Of a stretch of DNA of 64,000 nt, positions 53,024 to 63,588 are shown one piece after another (the first letter of the stretch is position 1; the number at the start of each line of letters is the position of its first letter). Location: positions 2,667,501 through 2,731,500 of the forward strand of contig NZ_CP036263.1 in the NCBI RefSeq assembly GCF_007741515.1. Reading direction: 5' to 3'. The position numbers and the translations under genes are program-made. The notes under the pieces are model-generated. The model was not told the origin of the DNA and ran no database searches. It worked only from the letters and a program-made list of their open reading frames with translations. Source of the DNA: Adhaeretor mobilis. GTDB lineage: Bacteria > Planctomycetota > Planctomycetia > Pirellulales > Lacipirellulaceae.

Positions 53024-53968
53024 ATGAAGACTGAACATCGTCACGAACTGGAAACCAACGATCTGGCCAAGCGAATGGCTGTCTGGATCGAGGCCGTAAA
53101 GCCCTACAGCAAGTGGATCCTAGCCAGTTTGGGACTGCTGCTGGGCATGTATCTTGCCACGAGCTACTGGGGTGCTCAGCGAGCTCAAGAAGAACGCGAT
53201 TTCTGGGAAGCGTACCAGCCTGCCGTCTTCGAGGGGACCACTTCGCTAGATTATGATGCGGTGCGCCTCGTTGCTGAGAGTGAGGACTTTTCCGTAAACG
53301 GGCAGGAATGGGCCTATTTGACTTGGGCAGATCGTCAGCTATTTCTCGCTTCCAGGGCCTACCTGATGAATCGTGATGTAGCCTTAGAAGAAGTGAACTC
53401 GATCTTGGGGATCTACGAACAACTTTCCACATCGGCCAGCAGTGCCGATGCACGTAATCGTGCTCAGTTCGGGCTCGCCCGCTGTCTAGAACTACAAAAC
53501 AAACCCGATCAAGCGGCCGATGCGTACTCGAAAGTTCGCGGAGCATTCCAAGCCGTTGCGCAAAAGCGGCTGCAAGCTTTGGATTCCAAAGACCGACAGG
53601 CGGCCATCGAATGGCTTGCTACTGCGGAATTGCCATCGGCGAATTCGCTGGGTGGCGGAATGCCGGGCGTTCGTCCCGGCTTTGCTGCTGACTTACCTCA
53701 GGCCGACCCTGCCGAAGAGGATCGCGTATCCTCAGGTTCCATCGAGGAGTTATTGGGGAAAATCGAAGGAGATGAAGAGGGCGACGTGAAGGATCGTTAT
53801 GAAGAGGATCCCAAGGAAGAGGCGGCAGTAGGAACTGAGGCCGAGAAGACTAAGGCCGAGAAAACTGAGCCCGTCGCCACAGAAGAAGTGCCGAGCAATG
53901 AGGGGTCTGATGAAGTTGAGACTGAGACTGAGGAAGAGGACGAGCCCGCGGCTGCGACCGAAGAGAAA
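53024..53968 (+). CDS. Membrane-anchored TPR-like protein with acidic tail
   Basis: About 315 residues. A cytoplasmic N-terminus (MKTEHRHELETNDLAKRMA) precedes a membrane helix (YSKWILASLGLLLGMYLATS). Then comes a helical domain with a TPR-like pair (ADARNRAQFGLARCLELQNK, PDQAADAYSKVRGAF), reminiscent of YfgM-like proteins. The last 90 residues are Glu-rich (EEAAVGTEAEKTKAEKTEP, ... EEEDEPAAATEEK). The ATG at 53024 is chosen; a longer in-frame start at 52952 adds a non-conserved piece. The final codons overlap the start of rluD-like synthase (stop at 53969-53971). Role unknown; possible envelope scaffold. Confidence 0.75.
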
Positions 53969-55020
53969 TGACCGCCGCCAGTCGATCTGACGATGGCGAA
54001 TATTCCAGTGGCCAGCCTGCCGGCGAGGGGCACTCGATCAAAGTGCCTACGGAGTGTGCTGGGCAGCGACTGGATGCGTTTCTGGCCTCCGAACTCTCTC
54101 ACTTAAGCCGCGTGCAGATTCGTCGCGGAATCGACGCAGGCGAGTGCTTAGTAGACGGACGAGTACGCAAACCGTCTTTCAAGCTCTCTGGCGAAGAGTC
54201 CCTTGATCTGCAATTGTCTGCACCTGCTCCAACCGGGCCGGAGCCGGAGCCGATCGACTTGGACATCCTCTACGAGGATGATCATCTTGCTGTGGTTAAC
54301 AAGCCGGCTGGGATGGTCGTGCATCCTGCAAAGGGCCACTGGGCCGGTACCTTGGCCAGCGCGTTAGCGTTTCGCTTTCAGAATCTCAGCAGTGTTGGTG
54401 GCGAGACTCGCCCGGGGATTGTGCATCGGCTTGATCGCGACACTTCGGGCGTGATCGTAGTGGCAAAAACGGATGTCGCGCATCGTCATTTGGCGAAGCA
54501 ATTTCAAGATCGCACAGTGAAGAAGGAATATCTGGCGATTGTCTCCGGCCGCCCTGATCGCGATCGCGACCAGGTAGACTTCCCGATTGGCCCCCACCCA
54601 TCGAAGCGGGAGAAGATGGCGCTCAATGCCGATCACCCCGATAGCCGACAGGCTCAGACGTTCTATGAAGTCTTGGAACGCTACCCTGGTTTCTCGACGG
54701 TTCGCGCTGAGCCCAAGACGGGCCGAACGCATCAAATCCGCCTGCACATGCTGCACGCGGGGCACGCAATCTTGTGCGACAAGCTGTACGGTGGACGATC
54801 GCAATTGACGATGGGCGATCTCCGATCGATCGTTCGCGTGAAGCATTTGCAAGACAAGACGGCTGACGAAGTAGTTCTTCTCGACCGGCAAGCCCTGCAT
54901 GCTCATCGCATTACTATCACCCATCCAGATTCGGGGGAAATCCAGACCTTCGAAGCTCCCATTGCCCCTGATATCGCAGCAATGCAATCCCTGTTGCGAG
55001 AAATCGCCAAAGCGCGGTAA
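53968..55020 (+). CDS. rluD: RluD-type 23S rRNA pseudouridine synthase with S4 domain
   Basis: 350-residue pseudouridine synthase. An N-terminal S4 RNA-binding domain (AGQRLDAFLASELSHLSRVQ) is followed by the catalytic domain: ILYEDDHLAVVNKPAGMVVH, the catalytic GIVHRLDRDTSGVIVV, and KTGRTHQIRLHMLHAGHAI. The RluD group makes pseudouridines in helix 69 of 23S rRNA; length and S4 domain favour RluD over RluC. It overlaps the TPR-like gene by 4 bp, so the two are co-transcribed. A second, S4-less synthase is at 20288-21013. Confidence 0.92.
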   Translation: MTAASRSDDGEYSSGQPAGEGHSIKVPTECAGQRLDAFLASELSHLSRVQIRRGIDAGECLVDGRVRKPSFKLSGEESLDLQLSAPAPTGPEPEPIDLDILYEDDHLAVVNKPAGMVVHPAKGHWAGTLASALAFRFQNLSSVGGETRPGIVHRLDRDTSGVIVVAKTDVAHRHLAKQFQDRTVKKEYLAIVSGRPDRDRDQVDFPIGPHPSKREKMALNADHPDSRQAQTFYEVLERYPGFSTVRAEPKTGRTHQIRLHMLHAGHAILCDKLYGGRSQLTMGDLRSIVRVKHLQDKTADEVVLLDRQALHAHRITITHPDSGEIQTFEAPIAPDIAAMQSLLREIAKAR

Positions 55021-55138
55021 AACGCTCGCCATTGCTGGCACCTATCGGGGGAACAGCGATTCATGAGGCAAGAGGCTCACCGGTGCTGCGCCATCTCGGC
55101 GGCGTTACCGATTTACTCAATTTGGAGAGGGCATTGCG

Positions 55139-55537
55139 ATGGGAATGATCAAGGAATTCAAAGAGTTTGCTATGAAGGGCAACGTCGTTGACATGGCTGT
55201 TGGCATTGTGATTGGTGGTGCCTTCGGTGGCATCATCAAAGCACTCGTGGATAAAATCATGATGCCGATCACTGGCGCTTTGACCGGTGGAGTTGATTTT
55301 TCTGATCGAGCATACACGCTTAGTGTGCCCGGCTTGGCAGAAGGCACTGCCGCCCCTGAGATTGGTTGGGGAGCGTTCCTGCAGGCGTTGATTAACTTTT
55401 TGATAATCGCCTTTTGCTTGTTTATGGTAATTAAGGGAATGAACTCTTTGAAGAAGACAGAAGAAGCTGCTCCAGCTGAGCCACCTGAAGAGATCAAGCT
55501 CCTTCGCGAGATTCGCGATAGCTTAGTAAAAGCCTAG
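55139..55537 (+). CDS. mscL: Large-conductance mechanosensitive channel MscL
   Basis: 132-residue MscL, a homopentameric channel that opens under membrane tension during osmotic downshift. The first amphipathic helix and TM1 are MGMIKEFKEFAMKGNVVDMA then VGIVIGGAFGGIIKALVDK. TM2 is ALINFLIIAFCLFMVIK, and the C-terminal helix ends IKLLREIRDSLVKA. GGAGAGG upstream gives a strong ribosome binding site for the ATG at 55139. Stands alone. Confidence 0.97.
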   Translation: MGMIKEFKEFAMKGNVVDMAVGIVIGGAFGGIIKALVDKIMMPITGALTGGVDFSDRAYTLSVPGLAEGTAAPEIGWGAFLQALINFLIIAFCLFMVIKGMNSLKKTEEAAPAEPPEEIKLLREIRDSLVKA

Positions 55538-55619
55538 GAACGATAAGAATCGCATGGTAGTTGGCTGTGCCCCTGCCGTGGGATTTTTCGTGCGCTGCTG
55601 ATTGGCTACTACAAATCGG

Positions 55620-56387
55620 TTAGAGCGTCGTGTCCGAGGGTGGCGAGACAACTACGTCACCAAACACCGCCCCCATGAGATCACGCGTGCCGAGCGTGCG
55701 CGGGCTCACGAACATTTCCCCAGCTTCGAAGCCAGCAGTTTGGCCGAGCATCTTCGCCCAAGATTCTACACGGGGGAAGATACTCTGCTTCTCGGGGGGG
55801 AACTGGGTTGCGTAGCAGCGAACAGCATCAAGTTTTGTGTTTAGAGTGTCGCTAATATCACACACGATCTGTCCAGGCCCGTCCATGGGTGTTGCGCTGT
55901 AAAAGGCGAGCGTGTAGTAGAGTTGTGCATCGATTTTGTGAGTTGGCAAACCGTCAAAGTGCTCGTCCCATTTAGTGAGTCGCGAATAAAAGATTGCCGC
56001 GTCGGTGATCTGCATCGCCTGCCAGTGGTCGGGCGAAGCGAGCGGCGTTTTCTCGCCGAATCCGAGGACCAATCGTGGGCGATACTTGCGGAATTCAATA
56101 GCCAGTTGAACGCGGGCCTCAAATGAATCAAACAGCCGACGATTTGGCAAATCGAGTGTGATTCGCTCGTGAACGCCTAGCATTTCAGCGGCTCGTCGCG
56201 CTTCCTCAAGCCGCACTTCAGGCCCAGGAGAACCGGGGGTAGGCTCGCCGTCAGTGAGATCCACAATGCCAACCCGGTAACCTTGCCCAACGAGTCTGGC
56301 TAAGGTACCCCCGCAGGCGATTTCCACATCGTCAGGGTGCGCTCCGACGGCCATCACATCCAGCGGTTGGAAGTCGTCGATGTTCAT
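55620..56387 (-). CDS. PIG-L family deacetylase, BshB1-like
   Basis: 255-residue zinc-dependent N-deacetylase. The metal-binding AHPDDVE near the N-terminus is intact, GDEPT-like region is [14 protein letters not shown], and SPDHWQA supplies another ligand region. Length and the block [19 protein letters not shown] resemble BshB1, which deacetylates the GlcNAc-malate intermediate of bacillithiol. It starts 4 bp after purN and is probably the last gene of an ileS-purN-deacetylase run. Bacillithiol assignment is inferred from resemblance; other PIG-L roles are possible. Confidence 0.8.
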   Translation of the reverse strand: MNIDDFQPLDVMAVGAHPDDVEIACGGTLARLVGQGYRVGIVDLTDGEPTPGSPGPEVRLEEARRAAEMLGVHERITLDLPNRRLFDSFEARVQLAIEFRKYRPRLVLGFGEKTPLASPDHWQAMQITDAAIFYSRLTKWDEHFDGLPTHKIDAQLYYTLAFYSATPMDGPGQIVCDISDTLNTKLDAVRCYATQFPPEKQSIFPRVESWAKMLGQTAGFEAGEMFVSPRTLGTRDLMGAVFGDVVVSPPSDTTL

Positions 56388-56391
56388 CGCG

Positions 56392-57033
56392 TTACCGTTT
56401 CCCCTTGGTTATCGTAACTCGGCGATCTTGTAGTTTTACTTTGCCCGCGGCCAATAACTTTAATACATGAGGGTAGGCATCCTTTTCGGTTTCGAAAACT
56501 CGAGCCGCCAAAGTCTCGGCGGTGTCGTCTTCAAACACGGGAACAGGCTGCTGCCAGATGATCGGTCCGTGATCGTATTGGTTATCGACAAAGTGTACCG
56601 TGACGCCTGTTACCTTTGCCCCGTAATCGATGACTGCCTGATGCACACGCTGGCCATACATGCCTTGGCCGCAGAAGGCCGGGATGAGCGAGGGGTGAAT
56701 GTTTACCACACGGCCAGCAAAATCATCCGGCACAGGAGCGAGCTTGAGGAACCCGGCCATTGCCACGTAATGGACTTCCGCCTGCCGGCAAGCGTCGAAA
56801 ACTGCCTGGCCATAGTCCTGATCGCTCGAATAGCTTTTCCTGTCGATTACCGCGGTCGGTATTCCCGCCTGTTCTGCAATTTTCAGCCCACCAGCCTTTG
56901 GATTGCTAGAAACAACTAGCTTAACCTCCACCGGGAGGTTTCCCTCTGCAGCCAGTTGGAGCATGTTCTCCAAAGACCGACCCCCACCGGAAATCAATAC
57001 AGCAAGGCTAATTTGTGACGGAAGTGATGACAT
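56392..57033 (-). CDS. purN: Phosphoribosylglycinamide formyltransferase PurN
   Basis: 213-residue GAR transformylase that uses 10-formyl-THF in purine synthesis. It has [16 protein letters not shown] (substrate loop; the usual GxGSN is GGGRS here), [11 protein letters not shown], the catalytic-site [12 protein letters not shown] and [19 protein letters not shown] with the catalytic Asp. ATG at 57033. It follows ileS by 73 bp on the same strand. The variation in the phosphate-binding loop is conservative and does not suggest loss of activity. Confidence 0.94.
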   Translation of the reverse strand: MSSLPSQISLAVLISGGGRSLENMLQLAAEGNLPVEVKLVVSSNPKAGGLKIAEQAGIPTAVIDRKSYSSDQDYGQAVFDACRQAEVHYVAMAGFLKLAPVPDDFAGRVVNIHPSLIPAFCGQGMYGQRVHQAVIDYGAKVTGVTVHFVDNQYDHGPIIWQQPVPVFEDDTAETLAARVFETEKDAYPHVLKLLAAGKVKLQDRRVTITKGKR

Positions 57034-57105
57034 AGTAGTTGGCTGCAGAACGAGTGGTGCCTAAGTGCGACCCGGGAAAACTCTAATCTCTCCGTTTCCT
57101 CCGGA

Positions 57106-60100
57106 TCAATGAGAATGGCGACTGACTACCTTCACGAATAGCTTGGTGGCATGTTCTCCAATCTTGATGTCGGTCGCTTCTACATCAGGCAAGGCCGTTG
57201 TTAGGATTGAATTGCTCAAGGTCTCGCCAGCTAGGTAGTCTTGAAATTCACTCAGAGCCTGTTGCAGCGGCTTCGATTCTGTGACGGCGCCTACTTCGAT
57301 GCGATCAGTAAACTCGCAACCCAATTCTTTGCGTCGATCTTGAATGACACGCACCAGGTCGCGGGCTAGTCCCTCAGCAACAAGTTCGTCGGTAAGCTCC
57401 GTCGCGAGCACGACGACCACTCCGCGATCGTTGGCGGCTGCCCAGCCTTCCTTGGCGGAGAGGCGCACCTCGATCTCATCGTCGGTAAGCTCGACCGATT
57501 CGCCTTCGACTTCCAGCGTGACTTTGCCATCGCTCTTCATCAAGGTAAGTAACTCCGCTCCATCGGATTTCCCCAGGGCCTGCTTCACCTTCGGCATGAG
57601 CTTGCCGAGCTTCTTACCGAGCAGTTTGAAGTTGGGCAACACTTGATAGTCGACATACTTCTCCGGCTGGTCGCTGAATTCGACTGCTTTCACGTTCAGC
57701 TCTTCCGCAATGACATTGGCGTGCTCCGCCAGCCATGCTTGGTGTGTGGGATCCGCAAGAATGACTTCAACTTTGGCGAGCGGCTGGCGCACTTTGAGCT
57801 CAGCACTCGTGCGAGCGTTGCGACCGAGTGAAGAGATCAGCCGTACTAAGTCCATACGCTCTGAGAGCTGAGCATCGACTACCGTTGTGTCGCTCTCAGG
57901 ATACTCGCAAAGGTGGACACTTTCCGGAACAGCTGAGCCGGCAAGTGGCTGTGCGGAAAGTTGTTGCCAAAGATTCTCGGCCAGGAATGGCGTAAAAGGC
58001 GCGATCATCTTCGTGGTAGTGATCAAGCACTCGTACAGCGTCCAGTAGGCATCGAGCTTGCCGCGATCTTGTTTGTCCTTCGCCCAGAACCGATCGCGAC
58101 TTCGCCGCACGTACCAGTTGGAGAGCGCATCAACAAAAGCGATGATCCCCTGACAGGCGTTGTAGTTGTCGTACTCATCCATCCGCTCGACAACAATCGC
58201 TAACGTACGATGCAACTCGCTAAGGATCCAGCGATCCAGCTCGCCACGTTCCGCAGCCGGTCGAAATGTTTCGTCGCTTGGAGTCTTCACTCCAAAGCTG
58301 GCCGACTGGGGCTCAAATCCATCGATATTCGCATAGATCGTAAAGAAACTATAGACATTCCACAGCCGCAAGAGGAACTCCGGCACGCTGTCCTTGATGG
58401 CCTGCTCGCTGTATCGGATGGAAGTCCACGGCGGTTGGTTCGCGAAGAAGTACCAGCGTAGGGCATCCGCGCCGTAGAGATCGAAGATCTCACTCGGCGC
58501 ACGGTAGTTCCGCTTGCTCTTGCTCATCTTCTGCCCGTCTTCACCCAGCATCAGTCCGAGCACGATACAATTCTTGAAAGGATGGGGTGCCGGCTGATTG
58601 TCTCCAAACAGCATGGTTGAAATAGCAACCTGCGAGTAGAACCAACCTCGCGTTTGATCGAGGGCTTCGCTGATAAAGTCAGCGGGAAACTGGCTCTCGA
58701 AGCGTTCTCGTTCGGGGCCGTCCTCTTGGCCACGGTAGCCCCATTGGGCGAAGGGCATCGCGCCGCTGTCGTACCAGCAATCGATCACCTCAGTGACGCG
58801 CTGCATGGTGGCGCCACATTCGCAGCTAAAAGTAACCGCGTCGATGTAAGGTTTGTGAACACGCAGGTCGTCCGGCAATTCGGGATTCTTTGCCTTGGCC
58901 TCGTCCCAAACCTCGAACCCCGCCGCTTGCGGCTTAGCCAAAATCTCCTCAAAATCCCCCACCGCTTCCTTCCGCCCACAGGCCTCGCAAACCCATACGG
59001 GTAACGGCGTGCCCCAAAATCGTTCGCGACTGAGCGCCCAATCGACGTTCGACTCCAGGAATTTTCCGAATCGCCCGCCTTTGATGTGCTCGGGCAGCCA
59101 ATTGATCTCCGCATTGTTGGCGAGCATCGCGTCCTTGAACTCAGTGGTTTTGATAAACCAACTCTCGCGCGGGTACTGGATGAGCGGATCTTCTTCGGCA
59201 CGCCAGCAGAACGGATAATCATGCAAATACTGCTCTTGATGGAACATCAACCCGCGCTCTTTCAAGTCGCGATTGATGTCCTTATCGCAATCCTTTACCC
59301 AGCGCCCACGAACAAATTCTGGCGCCTCGTCTGTGAATTTGCCGTCGGGGGCAACGCAGTTAACGAGTGTTGGACCTTCACCCGTGGCAAATCGAGCTTG
59401 CTCAGCAACAAGCACATCGTAATCGACTTCACCGAAAGCGGGGGCCTGATGCACAATACCAGAACCACTCTCAGTAGTCACAAAATCCGCAGCCACAACG
59501 CGCCAAGCGAGCCAATCTTCCGTTTCGCTGGCCTCAGGGTTGTCGGCAAGTTTGCCGCGCTGGGCGCCACCCAGTTTGTAAGGAACATCTCCTGCTTGAT
59601 CACGTAAAGATTGCCGATGCTGAGCACCCGCCAAAGTGTAGTAGGTGTCGAAGGGTGGCACGTAACGTCGACCAATCAACTCTTTGCCAAGGCACGTTGA
59701 AACGACTTTGAGATCGCGCTTGATCTTGGTGGCCAGCGTCTCGACGAGATCGCTTGCGAGCACGAGCCCCTCGCCGGTTTCCGCGTCCTCAACCGTAGAG
59801 TACTCGATCTCTGGATGAACGGCTGCAAACTGATTTGAGGGCAACGTCCAAGGAGTTGTCGTCCACACGACGAGCGAGGTCTTCGTGACTTGCCCATCTT
59901 CCAGGAGCGGGAACTTTACAAACACGCTCGGGTCGGCCACTTCGCGATAGCCTTGACCCACTTCGCCGGCAGAGAGCGCCGTGCCGCCTTGGGCCCACCA
60001 CCACACGATCTTGTGGCCTTGGTAAAGCAGCCCGCGATCGAACAATTGTTTGAGGCTCCACCACACGCTCTCCACGTAGCTTTGATGGTAGGTGACGTAG

Positions 60101-60540
60101 GCCTCTTCGAGATTGACCCAGAAGCCGAGACGTTCGGTCAGGCGTTCCCATTCCTGCATGTAACGCCAGACGCTTTTCTGGCAGAGCTGGATGAATGGCT
60201 CGATGCCGTAGTTCTCGATGTCCTCTTTGCTATGGATGCCTAGTTCTTTACAGACTTCCACTTCAACCGGCAAGCCGTGCGTGTCCCAGCCGGCTTTGCG
60301 TTCGCAGCGGTAGCCGCGCATCGTCTTGTAGCGAGGGAATAAGTCTTTGATCGAGCGTGTGAGGCAATGCCCTGGGTGCGGCATGCCATTAGCCGTGGGC
60401 GGGCCTTCGTAGAACACAAACGGCGGAGCTTCCGCGCGCGCGGCGAGGGTTTTCTCGTAAATGCCGTTCTCTTTCCAGAAATCGAGAATGGCCTCTTCAC
60501 GCTGAGGAAACGACTTTTCTTTATCGACAGGGGGGAACAT
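57106..60540 (-). CDS. ileS: Isoleucyl-tRNA synthetase, eukaryal/IleS2 type
   Basis: 1144-residue class I synthetase charging tRNA-Ile. HIGH motif GMPHPGH and KMSKS motif [10 protein letters not shown] are present. [15 protein letters not shown] and the long C-terminal region place it with IleS2 enzymes, which are associated with natural mupirocin resistance. The editing-domain region has [20 protein letters not shown] where IleS2 enzymes usually have a CPRCGT-like zinc ligand; the two Cys are missing. The repeat at 58922-58938 encodes AKPQAAG in a variable loop before [15 protein letters not shown] at 60540 is chosen; an upstream in-frame start at 60654 adds a non-conserved piece. Confidence 0.95.
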   Translation of the reverse strand: MFPPVDKEKSFPQREEAILDFWKENGIYEKTLAARAEAPPFVFYEGPPTANGMPHPGHCLTRSIKDLFPRYKTMRGYRCERKAGWDTHGLPVEVEVCKELGIHSKEDIENYGIEPFIQLCQKSVWRYMQEWERLTERLGFWVNLEEAYVTYHQSYVESVWWSLKQLFDRGLLYQGHKIVWWWAQGGTALSAGEVGQGYREVADPSVFVKFPLLEDGQVTKTSLVVWTTTPWTLPSNQFAAVHPEIEYSTVEDAETGEGLVLASDLVETLATKIKRDLKVVSTCLGKELIGRRYVPPFDTYYTLAGAQHRQSLRDQAGDVPYKLGGAQRGKLADNPEASETEDWLAWRVVAADFVTTESGSGIVHQAPAFGEVDYDVLVAEQARFATGEGPTLVNCVAPDGKFTDEAPEFVRGRWVKDCDKDINRDLKERGLMFHQEQYLHDYPFCWRAEEDPLIQYPRESWFIKTTEFKDAMLANNAEINWLPEHIKGGRFGKFLESNVDWALSRERFWGTPLPVWVCEACGRKEAVGDFEEILAKPQAAGFEVWDEAKAKNPELPDDLRVHKPYIDAVTFSCECGATMQRVTEVIDCWYDSGAMPFAQWGYRGQEDGPERERFESQFPADFISEALDQTRGWFYSQVAISTMLFGDNQPAPHPFKNCIVLGLMLGEDGQKMSKSKRNYRAPSEIFDLYGADALRWYFFANQPPWTSIRYSEQAIKDSVPEFLLRLWNVYSFFTIYANIDGFEPQSASFGVKTPSDETFRPAAERGELDRWILSELHRTLAIVVERMDEYDNYNACQGIIAFVDALSNWYVRRSRDRFWAKDKQDRGKLDAYWTLYECLITTTKMIAPFTPFLAENLWQQLSAQPLAGSAVPESVHLCEYPESDTTVVDAQLSERMDLVRLISSLGRNARTSAELKVRQPLAKVEVILADPTHQAWLAEHANVIAEELNVKAVEFSDQPEKYVDYQVLPNFKLLGKKLGKLMPKVKQALGKSDGAELLTLMKSDGKVTLEVEGESVELTDDEIEVRLSAKEGWAAANDRGVVVVLATELTDELVAEGLARDLVRVIQDRRKELGCEFTDRIEVGAVTESKPLQQALSEFQDYLAGETLSNSILTTALPDVEATDIKIGEHATKLFVKVVSRHSH
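58922..58938. repeat. 17-bp palindromic repeat inside ileS
   Basis: GCCGCTTGCGGCTTAGC, identical to 21893-21909; minus-strand reading is in frame and encodes AKPQAA. It lies in a loop of IleRS between the editing and catalytic regions. Confidence 0.8.
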
Positions 60541-60682
60541 AGCTAACTGGGAAAGTGGAAAGGGTGTAGGCAACAACCGCTTGTGGCTAAGTGGCAGTAA
60601 CGAATCTGATAGCTTACCGAGAAACGAGACCATTCCCCAGGGGCATCGGTTCACGAGACTCGGTATACGCCTAAAGTTGCCG

Positions 60683-60699
60683 GCTAAGCCGCAAGCGGC
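60683..60699. repeat. 17-bp palindromic repeat upstream of ileS
   Basis: GCTAAGCCGCAAGCGGC, the same 17-mer in opposite orientation, in the non-coding spacer between the flippase-like gene and ileS. The non-coding copy suggests that the element itself, not the peptide, is the primary unit. Confidence 0.8.
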
Positions 60700-60719
60700 G
60701 TGGTTTAGAATGGCGTGGC

Positions 60720-61790
60720 CTAGAGCAACTCTCCGCTCACCACATCCGTGGCATCGAGCTTGCCGCTCTCTGCACCAAGGCCTTCTTCCACGTCGTGCAA
60801 GGTTTGATCGATGCTGCGCCTGGCGCTGAGGTAATAGATCGCTCCGATGGACGCCACGACGTAGGTCATCGCCCGATAGGTCAGGGCCACGAGCGTGCCA
60901 TCGCCTTTGGCGCAGCCCACCGTTTTATAGAGGATTTCCATCGTGGCCTCGAACGTGCCCAGGCCGCTGGGGGTCAAGGGCAGGGCACCGGCGAACAGGC
61001 TGAGTGGGCCGATCAGTAGCATGCTGGCGAAGCTGGGAGCCTCTAGCGGCAGCCCAGAACCGATCGCCCACAGCCCAGTCGCAAGGAGCAGGTGGGTGCC
61101 AATGCCGAGCAGGATCGTTGTGAGTACGACGCCGCGTTGGTCGCGGTACTCACGCGCAGCATCTACTAATTGGGCCAACGTCGACCCGATTCCCGGCACA
61201 ACGGAAGCTTGGTTTCTGATCGCATCGCTGGTCATTGCAGGGATAAACAGGGCAATCAGCGCTCCGGTGCCAATCACCGCCGCCGCCGCGACAATCTGGG
61301 CCATCGTGCGTAGGCCCTCGGAGGATTCGCTCAGCCCGCCGGCGATCAACAAGCCAATGCTTGCCACCAAGATCATGGCGTAGAGGCCCACAATACGATC
61401 GATCACGACCGTGGCCACCGCGTGAGTTTGGTGCTCTGGCTGCTCGCGGGCAATGACGAGCGCCTTGAATAAGTCGCCGCCAATGCTGCCAAGCGATACT
61501 TGGCTGAGTAAAAATCCCAGTGATCCAAGTCGGAACGCGTCTTTCAATGAAAAGCTGATTCCCAGTGCCTTCACGAGCAGATACCAGCGGATGCAGCTAA
61601 GCGAGAAGGCTGACAGTATTGCTACTTGAGCTAGCAGCAGACGAGACCACTCTTTAGGCTCGCTGATGAGGCGCGTGAATACATCATCCCCACGTAGTCT
61701 GTAAAGCAAGAAGCCGAGAATACCTACTGCCAGCAGCACCTTGGCAGTGGCGATGAGTCGATGTCGGCGTTTTGCGGCAGAGTCTGGCAT
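60720..61790 (-). CDS. Lysylphosphatidylglycerol synthase TM-region/flippase-like protein
   Basis: 356-residue integral membrane protein of the UPF0104/LPG synthase transmembrane family, related to flippases. Eight or so helices; the family signature [18 protein letters not shown] near residue 110 and the C-terminal [19 protein letters not shown] are clear. ATG at 61790 chosen; a TTG start 51 nt upstream is possible. It precedes ileS on the same strand by 179 bp. It probably moves a lipid, but the substrate is unknown; it lacks the cytoplasmic synthase domain of MprF. Confidence 0.88.
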   Translation of the reverse strand: MPDSAAKRRHRLIATAKVLLAVGILGFLLYRLRGDDVFTRLISEPKEWSRLLLAQVAILSAFSLSCIRWYLLVKALGISFSLKDAFRLGSLGFLLSQVSLGSIGGDLFKALVIAREQPEHQTHAVATVVIDRIVGLYAMILVASIGLLIAGGLSESSEGLRTMAQIVAAAAVIGTGALIALFIPAMTSDAIRNQASVVPGIGSTLAQLVDAAREYRDQRGVVLTTILLGIGTHLLLATGLWAIGSGLPLEAPSFASMLLIGPLSLFAGALPLTPSGLGTFEATMEILYKTVGCAKGDGTLVALTYRAMTYVVASIGAIYYLSARRSIDQTLHDVEEGLGAESGKLDATDVVSGELL

Positions 61791-61954
61791 GCGATAGGGA
61801 CTATGGGATTTGGGGGCTAAGTGAGCCCTTTGCGTTGACAATCCTCAGTCTCAGTGATAGTTTCACTTTTCGACTCAACGGTGTCTGCCCCGCGAGCCGA
61901 ATTATCCCAAGTGCTACGTTTTTAGGAATGCCTAGGCAAAGCACGAGGTCCTAC

Positions 61955-62027
61955 GGGGGATTAGCTCAGTTGGGAGAGCGTTTGGCTGGCAGCCAAAAGG
62001 TCACCGGTTCGAGCCCGGTATCCTCCA
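61955..62027 (+). tRNA. trnA-GGC: tRNA-Ala (anticodon GGC)
   Basis: Complete cloverleaf of 73 nt. The acceptor stem is GGGGGAT / ATCCTCC with one G-U pair, the D stem GCTC/GAGC, the anticodon stem TTTGG/CCAAA with loop CTGGCAG (anticodon GGC, codon GCC), variable loop AGGTC, and T stem ACCGG/CCGGT with loop TTCGAGC. Discriminator A; the CCA end is not encoded. Stands alone, divergent from the flippase-like gene. Confidence 0.97.
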
Positions 62028-62244
62028 CTTTGATCGCGTCACAGGCAACCGTGCTGTTGCTGACGGCGCTGTCGTTAGGCAGACTAGCGGGCCTGAGTCG
62101 GCGACTACCCAACTGCCAATCCCGAATTGGCGTTGTCGTCCGCAGAAGCCTGTCTTTCCACATCTAGCTGGCTGCGAGATCAACAGGCAACCCTGTGGAC
62201 TTGTCCACTAGGCTACTTCCTAAGGCCAGAATTGACTCTCAGTT

Positions 62245-63588
62245 ATGGCCTCATCAGTGTTAGAAGGGGTCGAGCCCGCTGGGGGGGCAGCCCAGCCCAA
62301 CCCGCCCGGTTCTAGCTGGTTTAGCCTTCGCCGCAAGTTGGCTGTGGGAATGTTTCTCCAGCACTACAGCTTGGGCCTGTGGTTCGTTACGCTTGGCAGC
62401 TTCATCGCGGCCAATACTGGTGATCTCGGGCTGGGGATCTTTACCGCTGGTTTTGCAGGCTTTGCAGTCGGGGCAGCCTCGATTGGCGCGATCGCTTCGC
62501 CGTTTCTAACCGGCTTGCTAGCTGATCGCTACATCCCCGCAGATAGGTTGCTCTTAGTGCTGCACCTATTGGCGGCAAGCATGCTAACGGTAGCGGTGAA
62601 TGCAGCCTCTCAAGCAACATTTCACACGGCGCTCGTTGGGTTCTTTATCTGCTACATTCCCACAAATTCGCTGACAAACGCTCTCGTATTCCATCATTTG
62701 CCCGATAACACCCGAGAATTTCCCATCGTACGAGCTTGGGGAACCATCGGCTGGGTTTTGGCGGGCGTGACGGTCGGCTGGTTGTGGCCGAGTTTCACCG
62801 GGCATTCGATCGAGAGGGCGATTACCCCGATGAAACTGGGTATTGCGGCGGAAATCCTCTCCGCCGTGTATTGCCTTTGCCTGCCCCACACGCCACCTGC
62901 GAAATTAGGCCAAATCCGACGTAAATCGACTTTAGCGCGTCGGCTATTGAGTGGGGAAACGCTTGAATTATTGAGTGCACCGACCATGGCGCTTTCGCTA
63001 GTAGTGGCATTCCTGGCGGCCCTGCCAACGCAATTTTACTACGGCTACGGCAATCTGTACTTCAACCACCTAGAACTCGGCCATGCCGCTGCCAAGATGA
63101 CTCTCGGGCAGATCGTCGAAGTGGGCTGTATGCTCCTGCTACCCCTTCTCTTAGTTCGCGTTGGCTTGAAAGCGGTGCTGCTTGCCGGCGTAGGATGTTG
63201 GGCTCTGCGGTACGGTTTCTTGGCGATTGTTGCCGGGAGTTCGACCGAGACTGTAAGGGTGGTCCTCATGTACGCTGCAATTCTATTGCATGGGGCAGCC
63301 TATACCTTCGTGAGCATTACTCTGCAGGTACACGTGAATCAGGTGTCCGGCAGTCGGTTTCGCGCGACCGCTCAAGGCTTGTTAGTAATTTGCTCTTCGG
63401 GATTGGGGCACTTAACGAGTTCTGTTCTAGCTGGGATATCTGAACGAACGCTGCTCACCAGCACAGTTGGAGCCGTCGATCCAGAACGCTGGCTCCAATT
63501 CTGGCTCGTTCCCGCCGCGATCTCAGCAAGCTGTTGGATTCTGATCGCAGTGGGATTCACTCCCGGCAAAAGAAGGCAGATTTCATGA
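62245..63588 (+). CDS. NupG-like nucleoside/MFS permease
   Basis: 447-residue major facilitator with twelve predicted segments, of the NupG/xanthosine permease group. The N-terminal half has LAVGMFLQHYSLGLWFVTLG and ASPFLTGLLADRY; the conserved CYIPTNSLTNALVFHHL and IVRAWGTIGWVLAG are typical of the nucleoside:H+ symporter family. The second half has VSGSRFRATAQGLLVICSSG. It starts with ATG at 62245 without a clear ribosome binding site. Possible import of purine nucleosides (inference from family). Confidence 0.88.
   Translation: MASSVLEGVEPAGGAAQPNPPGSSWFSLRRKLAVGMFLQHYSLGLWFVTLGSFIAANTGDLGLGIFTAGFAGFAVGAASIGAIASPFLTGLLADRYIPADRLLLVLHLLAASMLTVAVNAASQATFHTALVGFFICYIPTNSLTNALVFHHLPDNTREFPIVRAWGTIGWVLAGVTVGWLWPSFTGHSIERAITPMKLGIAAEILSAVYCLCLPHTPPAKLGQIRRKSTLARRLLSGETLELLSAPTMALSLVVAFLAALPTQFYYGYGNLYFNHLELGHAAAKMTLGQIVEVGCMLLLPLLLVRVGLKAVLLAGVGCWALRYGFLAIVAGSSTETVRVVLMYAAILLHGAAYTFVSITLQVHVNQVSGSRFRATAQGLLVICSSGLGHLTSSVLAGISERTLLTSTVGAVDPERWLQFWLVPAAISASCWILIAVGFTPGKRRQIS

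Noticed and set aside
60541..60719. T-box leader upstream of ileS
   Set aside because: No T-box consensus (AGGGUGGNACCGCG-like) is seen on the minus strand; only the 17-mer palindrome.
62116..62132. GCCAAT/ATTGGC hairpin as a terminator of tRNA-Ala
   Set aside because: Short stem, no T-run and almost 90 nt after the tRNA; not strong enough to list.
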